DNA of 64,000 bases from Protonemura montana (GCA_947568835.1 OX387608.1:7912001-7976000); one strand, 5' to 3'. Shown: positions 42,173 through 54,899, counted from the first letter of the stretch. Notes: generated by a model not told the origin, from the sequence alone. A program made the numbers and translations.

Positions 42173-42324
42173 CAAATTGACATCAGTCGGGTTTATCATT
42201 TGAAGAAAGCCGGATTTTTATACTTGGAATATGAAAAAATGTGCAAAATACATAGAAACAAAAATATTGCTTTTAAAACGTATGAGCATTGAGTTTATAG
42301 GCTAAGTCAGAGGGCCATCGTTAA

Positions 42325-42640
42325 TCTTGTCCTTTTTGCTGAGCAAACAAGCCGGCAACACGCAGAAATGGTAAGTGCCACCCGATGGCGCTTGCGGCCG
42401 TCTTTTCCAATGAACCTTTGACAGTTCAATAATTGCAACTCAAAAGACCGATACATGAACATAAATCGTTGAGATTGGCATTAAACTAGTCTCAATCGCG
42501 GGTAACCTGCGAGAAATTATAAAATTAAATTACTTATAACACTCAAAAAGACTGTGATTCCACCTGGTAGCATCTTTCATTTTTGTCAGTAAAGTAGTGA
42601 TTTGGAGATTTTTTGCGAAGACAGTTTGATATAAGTGCTG
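42325..42640 (+). repeat. R1 repeat copy 5
   Basis: gctgagcaaacaagccggca, then gtgccacccgatggcgcttg and the 3' block tttttgcgaagacagttt. Full length. Confidence 0.85.
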
Positions 42641-42683
42641 TAATTTGCTAAGAAATTCTGGAAAAAATTGACAAAATACTTAC

Positions 42684-42833
42684 AATCCCCAACAATATTG
42701 AGTCTTGAAAACTTTGTTGCACACCCAAAATGCCTCCAATCCCCACTGTCTTGCCGCTATCCACCAAGAAACTAGCTACGAAAAGCGTCTCGCGCCGGGG
42801 ATTGAAGCCGGGCACTAAGAAGTCATCGACCAC
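42684..42833 (-). other. Probable internal exon of an unknown gene, 50 codons
   Basis: Minus strand: acceptor aatccattag, then exactly 50 codons, VVDDFLVPGFNPRRETLFVA through GVQQSFQDSILLGI, then a strong donor ATT|GTAAGT. Phase 0 on both sides and GC-richer than its surroundings. The second half (TVGIGGILGV) is moderately hydrophobic. I do not recognise the protein. A downstream partner could be 35415-35326, beyond the LINE. Confidence 0.4.
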
Positions 42834-42834
42834 C

Positions 42835-44125
42835 TAATGGATTCCCGCGCCAGTTTATTCGGTACAAAGGACAGGGCGTGCCCCTAAACGCCGCCGCGTT
42901 ATCGCGAGTGCAGTTGACAAACCGCCCGAGTCGGTTTCGGGTCCAACTTTCACCCCCCCCCTCTCGCGCTAATGACGGAGATAGTGGAGGGCGTTAAACA
43001 ATCGCCGCGTCTTGAAGACTTCTCTGCGGCGATTGTTGTGATTTATACACTCGACAGTTTAAAGTTTTGGAGGTCGGGCAGGCCGGATGGGGCGTTTGAA
43101 TTGTTTAGAATGGTCGTGCGACCCTGTTTAAACTTCAACGCTCTCTGGTTCTGTTGTTGTGGAGTTATTTATTTCTATCCACGGCTTCGTTGAAACAAAC
43201 GGGTTAATTTTTCAGTCCGTAACTGAATCCAAATTCGTTTCTTTTATTGTGCGCTCAAAAAATGGTCCAAATTTGCGCGTATGTGCGTTGAAACGTTCTT
43301 TGTTTTCCGCGCTGGATAGGGTGCTTGTTTCACTCCTATCAAACATAGTGGATACTTTTAGTTGCTTCTGTATTGGACATTTCGTGACTGGATGATTTTT
43401 TTTCGTAAAGAAGCGCAAAGAAGCGGACACATGCCGCTATTCCGTAAGGAGTGGGACACTTGCCATCACTTTGGTGCTGGCCACTCCGTGATAGGGTGCT
43501 TGTTAATATCACTTAATGATATCTTTCGAAAATCGTCTATTTCCTTTTTAGTGAGTGAAGTCCAAAGCAAAAAGCAATAAAGGCTCCTAAGCGCTTTCTT
43601 GTGAGTCATTTTCGTAAGGAGCTAGATCAACGTGTTTCACGGTTCGCGCGGTATTTCTCTTTTCTCCGCGGACGGCGCACCACGAGACTCACTCGGCGTA
43701 CACGAAGCGAACCGCTCGCGGCGCACAAAAATCTCATCATTTAACAATTTTCGTCGTCGTGCTCGCAGCTTTTCCGACTTCCTGTAGCTCTCTGCCGCCC
43801 TACCTCTCACCGCCGCCGCCGCCGCCGGAGGCCGACTCGATAAAATTGATACGATTTATAAAGCGATTCGAGCTCGCTTACAGATTTATAGTTCGGTAAT
43901 GATTTCAAGAAGCTTGGCGCTGATTCTTTTGAGAGCTCAGCGTTTGATAGATGTGCGCTGCTGCAGAACTTATTCACGCATTCAGCACCCGATGAATGCG
44001 GTGCCGGGTGAGATGTGATCAATGTTGGTTCAAACAATACTGACGTATTTGTTATTTTTCTTCCCTCCACGTGTCCTTAATTATCTGTTAAATCTGTAAG
44101 AATCAAGCACGTTTAGTGACAGTGC
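42835..44125. other. Gene-free stretch with two CpG-rich islands
   Basis: 42850-43020 and 43630-43840 are CpG-rich and include a C9 run and a short (CCG)n at about 43811-43829. The blocks at 43420-43500 contain two diverged copies of a ggacactTgcc.tcactttgg-like motif. No reliable coding frame. They could be promoter or 5' UTR sequence of the unknown minus-strand gene or of another. Confidence 0.45.
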
Positions 44126-44129
44126 TGTC

Positions 44130-44710
44130 TAAAATGCTGGAAATACCGGTTGTTGGGAGATCTCCAAAGTTAAGCAACACTGGGCTGGGTCAATTATCGG
44201 ATGGGTGTACGCCATACTCATATCCAGTTCTGTTCGGGTAGGAGGTTGATAAGATTAAATTTCGTACAACCTCTCGACAGCATGTTTTGTTTGGAGGATC
44301 GAGACCTGTCGTTCGATTCATAACACTCCTGCAAAAGGGACTTTATGCCGGTGGTCCTCTTGGTGCTCTTAGACAAGAGAATGCTGCATGCCGGCACCGT
44401 GTCACTCCTTACTTCTATTCTTGGTAAAATGTATCGTAATGTTCATCTTTGCCCACTTATTCACCGACACCACTTGGCTTTTGTTTTAGCAAATCGTCAA
44501 TAGACACTAGTCTTTATTGATACCGCACGTCAGCTCCAAGTCACACTGTTTATACCCAATGGTCAAGCTATGACAGGATCTCCGCTTCGTTGTAGTGGTT
44601 TTGACTATAACCTGGCGACACCGGATGCACCTCTGGCTGTCTTTTAAGCTTTGCCAGCCTTACGTTGTCTTCCATCAATAGCATCTTGTCGTTAAACACC
44701 ATCACGAAAT
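44130..44710 (+). mobile_element. 5S-SINE copy 10, diverged, with insertion
   Basis: Head (aagttaagcaacactgggct) and body are recognisable. About 44500-44680 is foreign and separates the body from the final cttgtcgttaaacaccatca. Confidence 0.8.
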
Positions 44711-44759
44711 TGTTAATCAATCAAGGTCACTAAAAAGGATCTAAATTATCGCGCAATGT

Positions 44760-44950
44760 CTCTCACCAGCACCCACGATTCCCTTCTTAAGACGTTCGAA
44801 CGCCTCCATCGTCCATGTATCAAGCATGGCGTCGTACCCGATGGAGCGAGACCGTGAATTATCTCCATCGGATACGGGAACAGCGTTGCGGGGTCCGCCT
44901 CGGCAGGGTAATGGATGGTACGGGATGGTTTCTAGCCCATCCGGTTTCAC
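44760..44950 (-). other. Possible exon of an unknown gene
   Basis: Minus strand GC-rich frame: PVSDGDNSRSRSIGYDAMLD, then TWTMEAFERLKKGIVGAG, with a GTGAGA donor at 44765-44770. No acceptor is clear and no domain is recognised. A short plus-strand ATG frame overlaps it. Confidence 0.22.
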
Positions 44951-45194
44951 ACCTCGCGAGTAGCGAACTTGATCAAGAAGCGCGGCACCGCGATACCTCG
45001 TGACCGACGAGAGATTTACGGGTGGTGGTCGCGATGGGTTTATTGGTTGGAGGGTGTTCAGGTTGAAGATGTCTGAGTTTAAGGTGAGAAGATGAACGGC
45101 GAGTTCTGATAGAGGGGTTTATTTTTTATTGTTTGTGCTGGTTTTATTCTAAATGATCTGAAACCGGTTAGCTTACAGGTATCGTCATAGGGCC

Positions 45195-45525
45195 AGAGTT
45201 AATTTTATACTTTCTGTTGAGCCAACGAGCCGGTAACACTTTGTAACGGTTGTGACCACCCGATGGCGCGTGCAGCCGCTAAAAACACACTCTACAATTA
45301 AATAATAACTTCTTAAATTATCGAAACATGTATCAATCGTAGAGGTTAGCGTTAATAAAAATTAAGAACACGTTAACCAGACTCAAATGCAAATAATCTG
45401 AGAGGAATAACGAAATTCAATTTATTAACTCTCCAAACGACGGTGAATCCATCTAGGAGCATCCTTAATTTTTGTCGGTAAAGTAGTTACTTGGCGGCTA
45501 TTTTCCGCGAAGACAGTTTAAAGCG
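45195..45525 (+). repeat. R1 repeat copy 6
   Basis: gttgagccaacgagccggta, then cccgatggcgcgtgcagccg and tacttggcggctattttccg. Full length. Confidence 0.85.
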
Positions 45526-45529
45526 CTAT

Positions 45530-48130
45530 GGAAGTATGCTGAAACAATGTTGCAAAATTGAACTAAATTTCAATGACAACAGATATGTACAGTTTAATTA
45601 TGTTTTGTTCTAAACAGATAATTGAAAAGCACGTGCTAGAATTTGCTAGAACGATCCACTTATATCGTGTGAGAATTGGGTATCCTTCAGGGACTTATTT
45701 CTTCACACCGAGAAGCTATGAAACATGATAACTTACAACTATAATTACATCGTCTATTGCTTCATAGAAACATAGTTAGTAGCGAGTAATTATATCTGTA
45801 GTTGCTGTCTCAGTAGTTTTGCCGTGAACTCCATTATAAATACTCAAGTCTCATTAAGGAGCAAACCCTTTCCAAAATGTTCTCAATCACATTGCCCCAG
45901 TTTCGGTGCCATCCGAAATTCCAGCGATCCTCTTCGTCTCGGTTTAAAACTTCTCTTGAAACAGATATCTCCACTTAGTGTCTGGAGAATTTGAATCGGA
46001 CACAATTGGTTTTTCCTCGATGCCACGAGTTGGCTGATTTTAGAATTGGTTAACAAGCGAGACAGACGACGGGGATTTGTGCTTGAAAAATAGGGCGCGC
46101 CAGAGTGAAAGAGAGAGATAACTTGACTCACGATAATTTGCAGCTAGTCGTCTTACGAGCTGAGAAAATAGTTGACTAGTCGGAGAGACAATTGGATGCC
46201 AGACGTGAATTAATTACAGATATTTCTCAGCGAGAATTTCAGTCGCTTTGCACGACGACCGCATCAAGTCGATTTGAATGAGCGCCTTTCAGGTCAGTCG
46301 CGGTGATGAGCAGAACAATAATGTACATTAACCTTTGTTCGTATTTGAATTGCAAAATTCTTGGAATTGGCGGTAAATTTTTCTATTTTATAATGTACTT
46401 TTTACATTTTTATAAAATGTCAGTTCATGTGGAGAATCACTCGAAAGTTTTCTCACTAGCTTATAAATTGTCGTTAGCAAAAACTATGGATCGATATTGT
46501 TGTTAAAATCTTAAACAATTCTAGTAACGTCAACCGTTAAACTCGTTGTATTTCTAAAATGAGATTTTTTGACCTCTTCTTGTTTCGCCCCCTAAAAAGT
46601 TGTGGACCCCTTGACAAATGATCAAGTAATCAAGAAATAAAATATTTTTCATTTAGCACTTAAAATGTGTCTAGCTGTTACTGCAATTTTAGCCGGAGCC
46701 TCTGTCGACCTGCAAATTTAATTGGAATTTGTGAAAATCAGACACATTGCTATAGTTTTAACGAAACTTCTGATTTAAGCATCCTTTTTGTGTTGTGGCC
46801 ATCGACAATCAATGTATTTAAATATAAGATTTTTTCCCATACTGTTCAAGGTCCGAATACATAACAGTGTTAATTTTATGTGCAAGTTATTTTCTAAGCA
46901 CCGAAAAAAATGTAAAACTAATCATTTTTGCTCTGGTCTGGTGAGATAAACGATTTGTAATAGTAATCGCTCTGTTCAGAGCAAGGGAACATACATATTT
47001 GGTAAAACCAAATCGTTAAAAGTAATAATATCCTCTAAAGTTTACTGTGATTTCGACAAGTGGCCGCTCTGGCGAGATCCTGCTACAAAATGTCCACCCA
47101 AAGGCGACGTAGCGCGCACCTCAAATAGGAAAGATCTCTGATAAAAGCTACACCCACCATTCACCAAGCCAATTATCCTCTCGAGAACCTGAAACAGAAA
47201 GCGATCGCAGCTAGCCGAGTGGCATCAACTGAGTGCAGGATTGTGATCGCCTCTCACCCCACAGCCCCCTGTAATCTAAGCAAGGAGCGGCGTTTCGACG
47301 CTGTTTTGCATCGCATGGTGGCGTCGGTGCTTCATCATCGGCTGTCAACAAGTCTGCGAACGAGGCGCGCTCGGCTACATCCGGCAGCACTCGGCACTCT
47401 TCGTAAGACTGACGAGTTGCACGCCTTTTTGGTGGAGTGTGTCGCTTTTTGCAAGAGAAATACACCAAATTTCCCTGAACCTTTTGTAAAGTATAACAAA
47501 TGCAGACTGTTTTTTTCTTTTTGTACCTTTAGATGTTCAGTTATTTAGTATTTTACCGAGTAATGATGCTTTTTCAATATAACAGCATATCAGAATGAAA
47601 TTCGGTATTGGTTTTTAATTTTAAAGTTTGTTAGCATTAGCCACTGCTATTTTACTTTGGCATTTAGTTGCAAGCAAACTGAAACGAAAACACATTGCAA
47701 GAAAATAGAGTATTTAAACAATTCATTACGCAATAAACGCAATACACAACGCGGTATGTAGTACACTAAATAGGCACAGAGTAAACCAAAGTCAACGGAC
47801 ATAAATCACCATAACTTGTACGCAATATCATTGGACCTCGAGGGAGTTACAGCTCTAAAACACCCTACAAATGTTTGCAGAGTTGAACTGCAACGCGACC
47901 CAACGTCATACTATAGCTGCGTTTACATTGGCGAATGCACCATCATGCATTGTTGCATATATAGGAAATTAAATTTCGAGATTCATTGTTTCTGGTACAT
48001 GAATTTATAATGTAATACCAGCTCGTGGAGGACAACTATAAATCGCGTCGGTTGCTAGTGGATATCTCTGTTCAATGGCAGCCATGTTTTGCAGTTGCAA
48101 TGGCTGCCAATTTTTAGAACTTGATGCTCA
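45530..48130. other. Mostly unique DNA, no assigned gene
   Basis: A GC-rich block at 47205-47430 reads, on the minus strand, RQSYEECRVLPDVAERASFA and onward to a GTGAGA donor; it may be an exon but no family is recognised. The rest shows no exon or repeat that I can support. Confidence 0.4.
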
Positions 48131-48133
48131 TTG

Positions 48134-48445
48134 GTGTTTAGCGACGCACTGTTTTGACAACTGGTCTTGCGGCACTGGTCTCATGGCGTCGGTTGATGAG
48201 TGGATGATGATGAATCTAAAACAGCTTAAAAGGAAAGAGGGGAAACCCGGTGTCGTCACGTAGCCTACTCCTGTGGAAGAGCACCAAGGGGACAACAAGC
48301 TAATCGTCCCTTCCGAAGGACAGTACAACGCGAAGAAGAGGATTCCTCCACAAATGTATGCTGTCGAGAGGTTATCAAGCAAGGTATCTCTCCCGAACAG
48401 AACTGTTCATGCGTATGATGGTCACTCACCCATCCAATACAATTC
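48134..48445 (-). mobile_element. 5S-SINE copy 11, head truncated
   Basis: The plus strand has the complement of the 3' end (gtttagcgacgcactgtttt), body (gcaccaaggggacaacaag) and linker (tctctcccgaacagaact), ending at gatggtcactcacccatcca. Confidence 0.88.
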
Positions 48446-48449
48446 AACG

Positions 48450-50930
48450 AACTAAGCAACAGTTTGTTTAATTTTCATTAGTATTCATGCAATTTCTTCG
48501 ATTTGCAACTTTGGTGGTAGAACAACACAGACGGTACAATTGTAGATTCCAGTAGATAACTGTGTTTTTATAAAATTTGCTAAAAAGTTTATGGGATGCG
48601 ATTCAAAAAACTAAATTCTGAGCAAAGCATGTTGTTGCAAGGTTTTTTGTTTTTCTGGTGATTCTACTAGGAAGCTGAAACTAGTACCTACGCGATGGAT
48701 GGAAGCTAGACTGAAAAAATAGACAGAACACACGGTTGTACATTTTCCAGTCGATATTAGTTTAAGCGAAAATGTTAATTAATTAAAATCCCTAGCTGAA
48801 AAGTACTTATTTTGATAGTTTCAACTAGTTTCGTGGAAATTCAGCTTTTCTTTGATAATGTCTTTACAATTTCTTTGACAATGTACACACTATAGCTTCG
48901 GGCGACTTAAAACTTTAAAGCGATACTGTTTGAATATAAGGTTCTTACATAACCTAAATAGCCTGGTGGTTTTCAAACTTACTCGTTCGGCCTTAGGGAT
49001 TTGGGAATCGTAAAATGTGGTCTTCATTAATTAATTGCAGACGAACGCGATGCCGCTGGGCTTGGGTGGCAACTTTCGCAACTCTGCGCGTTATTCGCAG
49101 CAAAGTTGCTCGAAAGATAGTTTATTTGTATTGAATGTACAAGTTACCTCGCACCTTCTTACCAAGCCCAAGCCAACATGATCCCAACCACGACCAAGCT
49201 GTTGCCAACACGATGAACTCATTTCAATATTGGTTGTTTGTGACCATTGTTAATTTTAGATGGTCGTAGCAGACTTTCAGTTTTGCAGTAAATAGCGTTT
49301 TGCTGCCGCGATTGAACCCACGTCGTAGATGTGTTTTAAATTATAATATATATATTTTTAAAGGTGTTGCCCCTAGTGCTTTTTGCAGTACTTTAGGTTA
49401 TCAAAGGCATTTTTAAATTCGTACCGTAAAACTTTTACCATGGCATTTATGTCTTCGAATTGCAACCCTCCAATTTTTATGGACTTTTTTTTTGATGAAA
49501 ATGTTGACAAAAGTTTGTAAACTATTTAATGGCATTGTTGAAAAAATGTAAAGCTGATTTTTTTTTTACTTACCTACTAAACAGACATTTTTTTAGTGTC
49601 CCGAACATATTATTCAAAAAGGTTTAGCCGTTTGGTCCGTAGATATCAAACAAACACCCACAAAAAATTTACATTTTCTTCTTGTAGTCTAATTAAGTAT
49701 TCGCTTTGCTCGCAACGCTCATCTAAGTAGACTCTCAGACTGCACCTTGCAAACATTTTCTTAGCGAAGAAATTATACATCACTTTTTTCAGTTTTACCA
49801 GAGAAACAGCCACTCTGGTAAAAAGCCATTCGACAGCTAGGACAGCACTCCGGATTTTATGTCATTTTCGCTCTTTTTTGTTTTTTGATCTAAGACTTAT
49901 TAGCGCAGGCTTTAAGAAGACAAGAGAAAAGGTCATTCTGCTAGCGCAGAATTATCTTTATTTTTATCTACTGATTGGACGTTTGTGCCATTCTTTAAGC
50001 TTGAAGACATGCAACATAAAATCCTATCGGACTGGCATATCTGCTTTGATCAGAGTTTTTAACCACAAGATTACCTGTGATATTCATTCTTAAATATTAT
50101 AATTCCCTTCTTAGTTAAAGCAATATCATCACAGCGTTAAAAAATATGGCTTGCTGTTTGTAAAGCTTAAGTGACAAAACTATTTTTATGTCACCAATGC
50201 TTTTTGTTTTTTAAAGTAGTAAACAACCTCTCTGATTTTAAGTGCTTGGACCTAACAATGACCTTTACAGTAACATTTCTATCATAAACAGAAAAGAGCA
50301 TTATGCACAACGGACTCCAGTAAACAAGCGTCAAGTACCGAGCAACGAGTATTAAGCAATGTGTGTACCGAGTCACTGATTACATTTCAACGGGGCAAAT
50401 AACGGCGCACGTAGCCGCCGAAGCCGCGGGGTCGCATTATGTTTAGCGATATGAGTGACCCAGTTCTGTTGGGGGGGGGGGTTGACAAACTAAGGGGTGC
50501 GCACAGGGCTAAGGGTCGTTAAAGTGACAAATTGTCTGGATGGTTAAGCAAACGTGCCGCGTACAATTGTTTCCCCTTCGTCTCTAATAGCAGTCGCTTA
50601 CGGCGGTAGGGATGGGGAACCAGGAAGATGGAAATATGGGAATTTTTCTCGGCGATAAAAAGAACACAACCCGTTTCTTTCGTCTTGACGTCAGATAAGG
50701 GAATACGTGTTCTTTTAAAATGGTGAAACGAACCCCGGTTTCTAAGCCATATGACAGCTAGGTCAAGTAGCTAGCAGTGATTTCACAGAATCTGTCTGCA
50801 TTTCAGCTGCAAAAGCTGCGACACAAAAGTCCCATGACAGCTAGGTCACGTGGCTAGCGGGGATTACAAAAAAAATCAGGGTTCATTACAGATGTTTTAA
50901 TATACTAGCGAGACTAGTTTAGTAAATTCA
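48450..50930. other. No gene seen
   Basis: Includes the inverted motif near 48650-48712 shared with 17550 and 25757. At 49600-49735 there is a LINE-tail-like stretch (ttagccgtttggtccgtaga, then caaacaaacacccacaaaaa). A 9-10 G run lies at 50471-50480. A direct repeat of tgacagctaggtca(a/c)gt lies at 50752 and 50834. Confidence 0.45.
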
Positions 50931-50959
50931 ATCAGAATTTAAAGATAAAAAAGGCTCTG

Positions 50960-51115
50960 CAGGCTGCTTGTACGGGCAATGGCGGAAGGGCCACGATTTC
51001 TTTGCGGGTTGCGTTCAGTGGCGATGGTAGAGGTGCCATGATTGCTCTGCGGGTTGCGCTCAGGGGTAATGGTGGATGTACCATGATTGCTCTGTGGGTT
51101 GCATTCAGGGGAAGA
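50960..51115 (-). repeat. 45-bp tandem repeat, about three copies, coding-like
   Basis: Units start at gggttgcgttcag (51006), gggttgcgctcag (51051) and gggttgcattcag (51096), exactly 45 bp apart, with a diverged unit before. A minus-strand frame (51211-50939) reads these as 15-residue repeats, RNPQSNHGTSTI and variants. No start or partner exon is certain. Confidence 0.7.
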
Positions 51116-51214
51116 CCGCAGGATATGGAAAACATATCTTAAAAACGTTAGTGAATTCATAAATAAGCTCTTTCGAGGTGCAAGCGTCACGGCCGACCTC
51201 ACGTGTTTCAACTA

Positions 51215-52940
51215 CGTGCACACGTTTGATTAAACAAACAGTCGTTAATATTTAATCACGGTTATTGTTTGTGTGTGTGGTTGCCAGAGACCCACGTGGC
51301 GTGTGAATAGCGCCGTCTAGGGGCACGTTTCACCTCGCGCTGTGCAAAGTCTGGAAGTGTTGTTTCTTCGTTAATTATTGCTTCCAAGAAATACAATTTA
51401 CCGGCAGACAATTCTACTAGTTTCTTGTTTAAGCGTCGATACGTATTGAATTACACAATAATGTGGTCTGGTTGCTTCGATATTCAATCTAATATGAGTT
51501 GCAGTAATAGTTGGGGTAATGTCTGCTTAACTATTGATAAAGACACAAAGTTGTTTGTTGTTGCCATGTTGGCAACGATCGTGTAGTCTGCCCGCGGCCA
51601 ATAATTAATGATTATCAAAGTGCACTGATTGAACGAGGCGAACTTCAGCTGTTTGCGAATAGAAACGTCAGAAAGAGAATGGTTCGGCGAAGTCGGAATT
51701 AGCTTTGAAACTGTTGCCGTTGTTGGTAGAATTGATGCAGTTGGCGAGCAATTGCTTTTGTTTTATGTTTATTAGGTGATCGTAATGGGATTTCTATTTT
51801 CTAGCATCGGAAAACCGCAAGAGTTTGAATAAACCAAGCTTTAACACGTTGGGAATTTGCCTGAAAATATTTTTGGAGACGTACTTCTTTTATAAGTCGG
51901 TCAATTTGAAAATTAATTTTGTAGCTCCAATCGCGTTCTCAATAATAGAGGCTACTGCAAATAATATTTTAAATATTTAACTTGCGAGTTAGTTAAAAAT
52001 CTTTTTTATCTACATTGAAGTGAAAAAAAACCTTGCTTAATTTTGGTAAACACGGTCACAAAATTAGCAGATAAAGATAATTAGAAAAAAACTGCAAAAT
52101 TATGTTACCTATCGTGATTGGAAAACGATACAATATTGTTTTGCACTTTAGCTTAAGCTTGACATCTTTTAGTCTACAAAATATGCATCGACAACGACGA
52201 TTTTAGAAAAATATCAGTATACACCTAAATATAGTTCTCCATGAGCTGACATGTACGTCTTCCATTATGCTGAAGTCAATTTCGAGTCCTGCTTGAAACC
52301 GTACACTGTCAACCTCTTACCAAGCCCAAACCAACGATGTCAATCAGCTCTATGATTGCATCAAAACTAGCCAATCCCGAGCCAACTGTATCCTGTCAAA
52401 GAGCGGATCATGTTCGCAGTATACTGTCTGTTGAACTGACATCAAACTCTCGAGTCAAATTCGCGCTAATGACCTGCAAAACGAGCAATCACAGTCTGTT
52501 GGTTACACAGAGTTGTGCATGAATCGGCGATAATATGTACGTTCGGAGTAGTTTACTTTGCCCCGTGAATCGTATTCGGCAGTGTCGCATTACTCGAGGA
52601 CGAGGTAACGGAGTAAGCAAATAGCAACCTTCGGGGCATTCAATGCGTTACCAATACTGAGTTAATCTGTACGGACATTTAGGACGCATGAAGTGATGGA
52701 GTGAATTCAAATCAATGCAAATTGTTGCTGATGGTATAGGGAATGGTTTGAGTGTGGGTGATTTGGTGAAATTCCAAATGAAATGACCGCCATGGTAGGA
52801 AATATCGGTTGAATTTCAAGCAAAGGCTAGAAGTTTCGTGAGAAGTTTCGAGTTATTGACGTTAGAGGCAGTGCAGGCTCTTTTGATTGAATCGGAAAAG
52901 CAAGTAATTTGGCATTGAGTTTGCTGGTTTAGTCTGAAAG
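51215..52940. other. No gene seen
   Basis: AT-rich, except for 51260-51370. cttaccaagcccaa.ccaac near 52315 repeats a motif at about 49158. No exon supported. Confidence 0.5.
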
Positions 52941-52944
52941 CCAG

Positions 52945-53260
52945 CGTTAACTTTAGCAAACGAGCCGGGCATCATGTGATGACGCAAGGTGCCACTAGAT
53001 GGCGCACGTGGCATTCTTTTTTAACAAAACTTAAAAATATTAGGACTTAGAATCTCCATAAATGTATATCATTCGTTAATATTAGCATTAATCAAGATCA
53101 ATTGAGTGTCAGCCAGTCACTCACATATGCAAGTGATTTTCGAGAAATCATTTCTAAACACACGAAACAACGGGGACGCCACCTAGGTTCATCCTTCATT
53201 TTGTCATAAAAAGAATTTGGCGGCCATTTAAGATAGTTCAACATAAAAGCGCTATGCTTG
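52945..53260 (+). repeat. R1 repeat copy 7
   Basis: aacgagccgggcatcatgtg, then gtgccactagatggcgcacg and gaatttggcggccatttaag. Diverged but full length. Confidence 0.8.
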
Positions 53261-53319
53261 AATGGTAACTGTGATGATGCGGAACTATGAAAGCATGGTA
53301 AATATTATTTTACATATAT

Positions 53320-53735
53320 TCGACCGAACGGTTTGGCGCGTTACAAAAACAGGTTCTTTTTCAAATCACCGAAGTTCAGCAAACCTACGCTGGGTTAGGT
53401 ACCGGATGTGTGGCTAGTGCAATCATGGCAGATTCTGTACGGGAAAGAGGTTGGAAGGATAAAAGTTAGTAAATTAACTTAACTTGATTTGCTTATCAAC
53501 TCATTGAAAGCATGGATTTGTGGAGAAATCCTGTTGCACTGCACTGTACTGTCCTATTTTCTTAGGTATGGGATATTAAGCTGCTGGTCCGTATGGCTAT
53601 CTTCAACTTTAGACATGCCTGCTTAAGATGACAACTAATTTCGTCAACATGTTATGTTCATCATCATCCACATCATTGCCCACTCATTCACCAACACTAT
53701 TATCGCAGTGCCATAGGAATCATTGATAAAACAGC
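53320..53735 (+). mobile_element. 5S-SINE copy 12, diverged
   Basis: gaccgaacggtttggcgcgt, then aatcaccgaagttcagcaaa, gattctgtacgggaaagagg and the TCATCA block. The 3' end is degraded. Confidence 0.8.
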
Positions 53736-54080
53736 AACATATTGCTGTCATATTATTATCATATAACAGTCAACATATTGGTCAATTTACAAATTATCTC
53801 GACATGACCAATCACAGAGTGGGTATTTCTGCCCGAAATCAGAAACAAACAAAAAAAGCTTCAAGAGCGATACCATTTTTGAACATGGAAATTGGAATCA
53901 CCCACACTTTCAAAACAGCTGCATTTTTATGACTTAACAGTTTCATTGCAGAAGCGTCTCTTGTCAGGGAAATATTCTACATCGATGGCAGGTTCATAAA
54001 GGGTTTATTTTTTCGTTAAAATCGCTCTGATTTATGCTCGGCTAGATAACAATAAGTAGGAATTTGCTATTATTTTTCAG

Positions 54081-54311
54081 AAACCTAATACGATTTTATG
54101 ATCGCTTGCGATTTGATAAAATATATGAAACTAGTTCACATTCATTCGTTGTGAACGCGCATTGGTTGGCCGCTTGCAATGTGGGTCACGTCTGCCAGGG
54201 GGAAGAATCCGAGAGAGCTGACGATCATTTCGCCGAGCCAGGGGTGGGCAACAATGGGACAGTACATTTGGACCAATTATTGGCCACGACAGTAGTAAAT
54301 ATTGGCGACCT
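54081..54311 (+). other. Possible internal exon of an unknown gene
   Basis: Strong acceptor (tattatttttcag) and strong donor (CT|GTAAGT) around an open frame ending HWLAACNVGHVCQGEESERA, then DDHFAEPGVGNNGTVHLDQL and LATTVVNIGDL. The second half is GC-richer than its surroundings. No domain recognised. The sequence could instead be 5' UTR, since it contains an inverted CCAAT box. Confidence 0.33.
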
Positions 54312-54416
54312 GTAAGTCATTTATGAACTGTAAAATAACGATGAGATATTTCAATTAGTTGTTATCATATCTAGTGAGAATGACATAAAGTATGACTAAC
54401 ATAGCGCTAATGTTAA

Positions 54417-54525
54417 ACTTTCTTTGCCAAAAAATGGCTGCCAAATGACCACTTTATTAACAAAAATTGTGGACGCTACAAGGTGAAGTCACCGTTGTTT
54501 TGTGTGTGAAGCACATTAATTTTGT
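54417..54525 (-). repeat. R1 repeat copy 8, 3' fragment (inverted)
   Basis: The plus strand reads aaaatggctgccaaatgacc and onward to caaggtgaagtcaccgttgt, the complement of the R1 3' 100 bp. Confidence 0.65.
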
Positions 54526-54815
54526 AGTTTCTCGCAGATAACTTGCATTTGAGTCTGATTTATGCAAATTTAAAATCTACTGTCTTTATTCTTCTTTACT
54601 TGAACCCCGATCTCCGCCTATCGCGGGTGTTGCTCCCACCAATTTACCAGATATCCGTGTGGTCATCAATTTTTGAAAGGTTAGTTGTGTTCCTAATACT
54701 TAAATACTTTGCGCATTGCGAGCGTTTGCAATTTAAATCAGATTTCACACAATTCTACACCTTGGAGCTCCGTCATTCTCATCTAATGCACTAAAACCCT
54801 CTTGAAAATTATGTG

Positions 54816-54895
54816 TCCAAGTAGCTCAATGGGTTAAAGCAACACCTGTGGAAGGTGGAGTATCGAGGTTCGAGATCCCATTTGGGCATCCATTT
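54816..54895 (+). repeat. tRNA-like sequence, degenerate
   Basis: GTCCAAGTAGCTCAATGGGT (acceptor strand and A box), then GAGGTTCGAGATCCC (B-box region) and TTTGGGCATCCA. The acceptor arms can pair over 7 bp, but the D and T arms have mismatches and the anticodon loop lacks T33. Sequence after it (gagaggatagcagtgttcct) resembles 54672-54695, so it is more likely a tRNA-derived SINE head than a working tRNA. Confidence 0.5.
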
Positions 54896-54899
54896 TTGA

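Noticed and set aside
54816..54895. Functional tRNA gene
   Set aside because: T and D arms have mismatches, position 33 is not T, and flanking sequence is repeated nearby, so a tRNA-derived SINE head is more likely.
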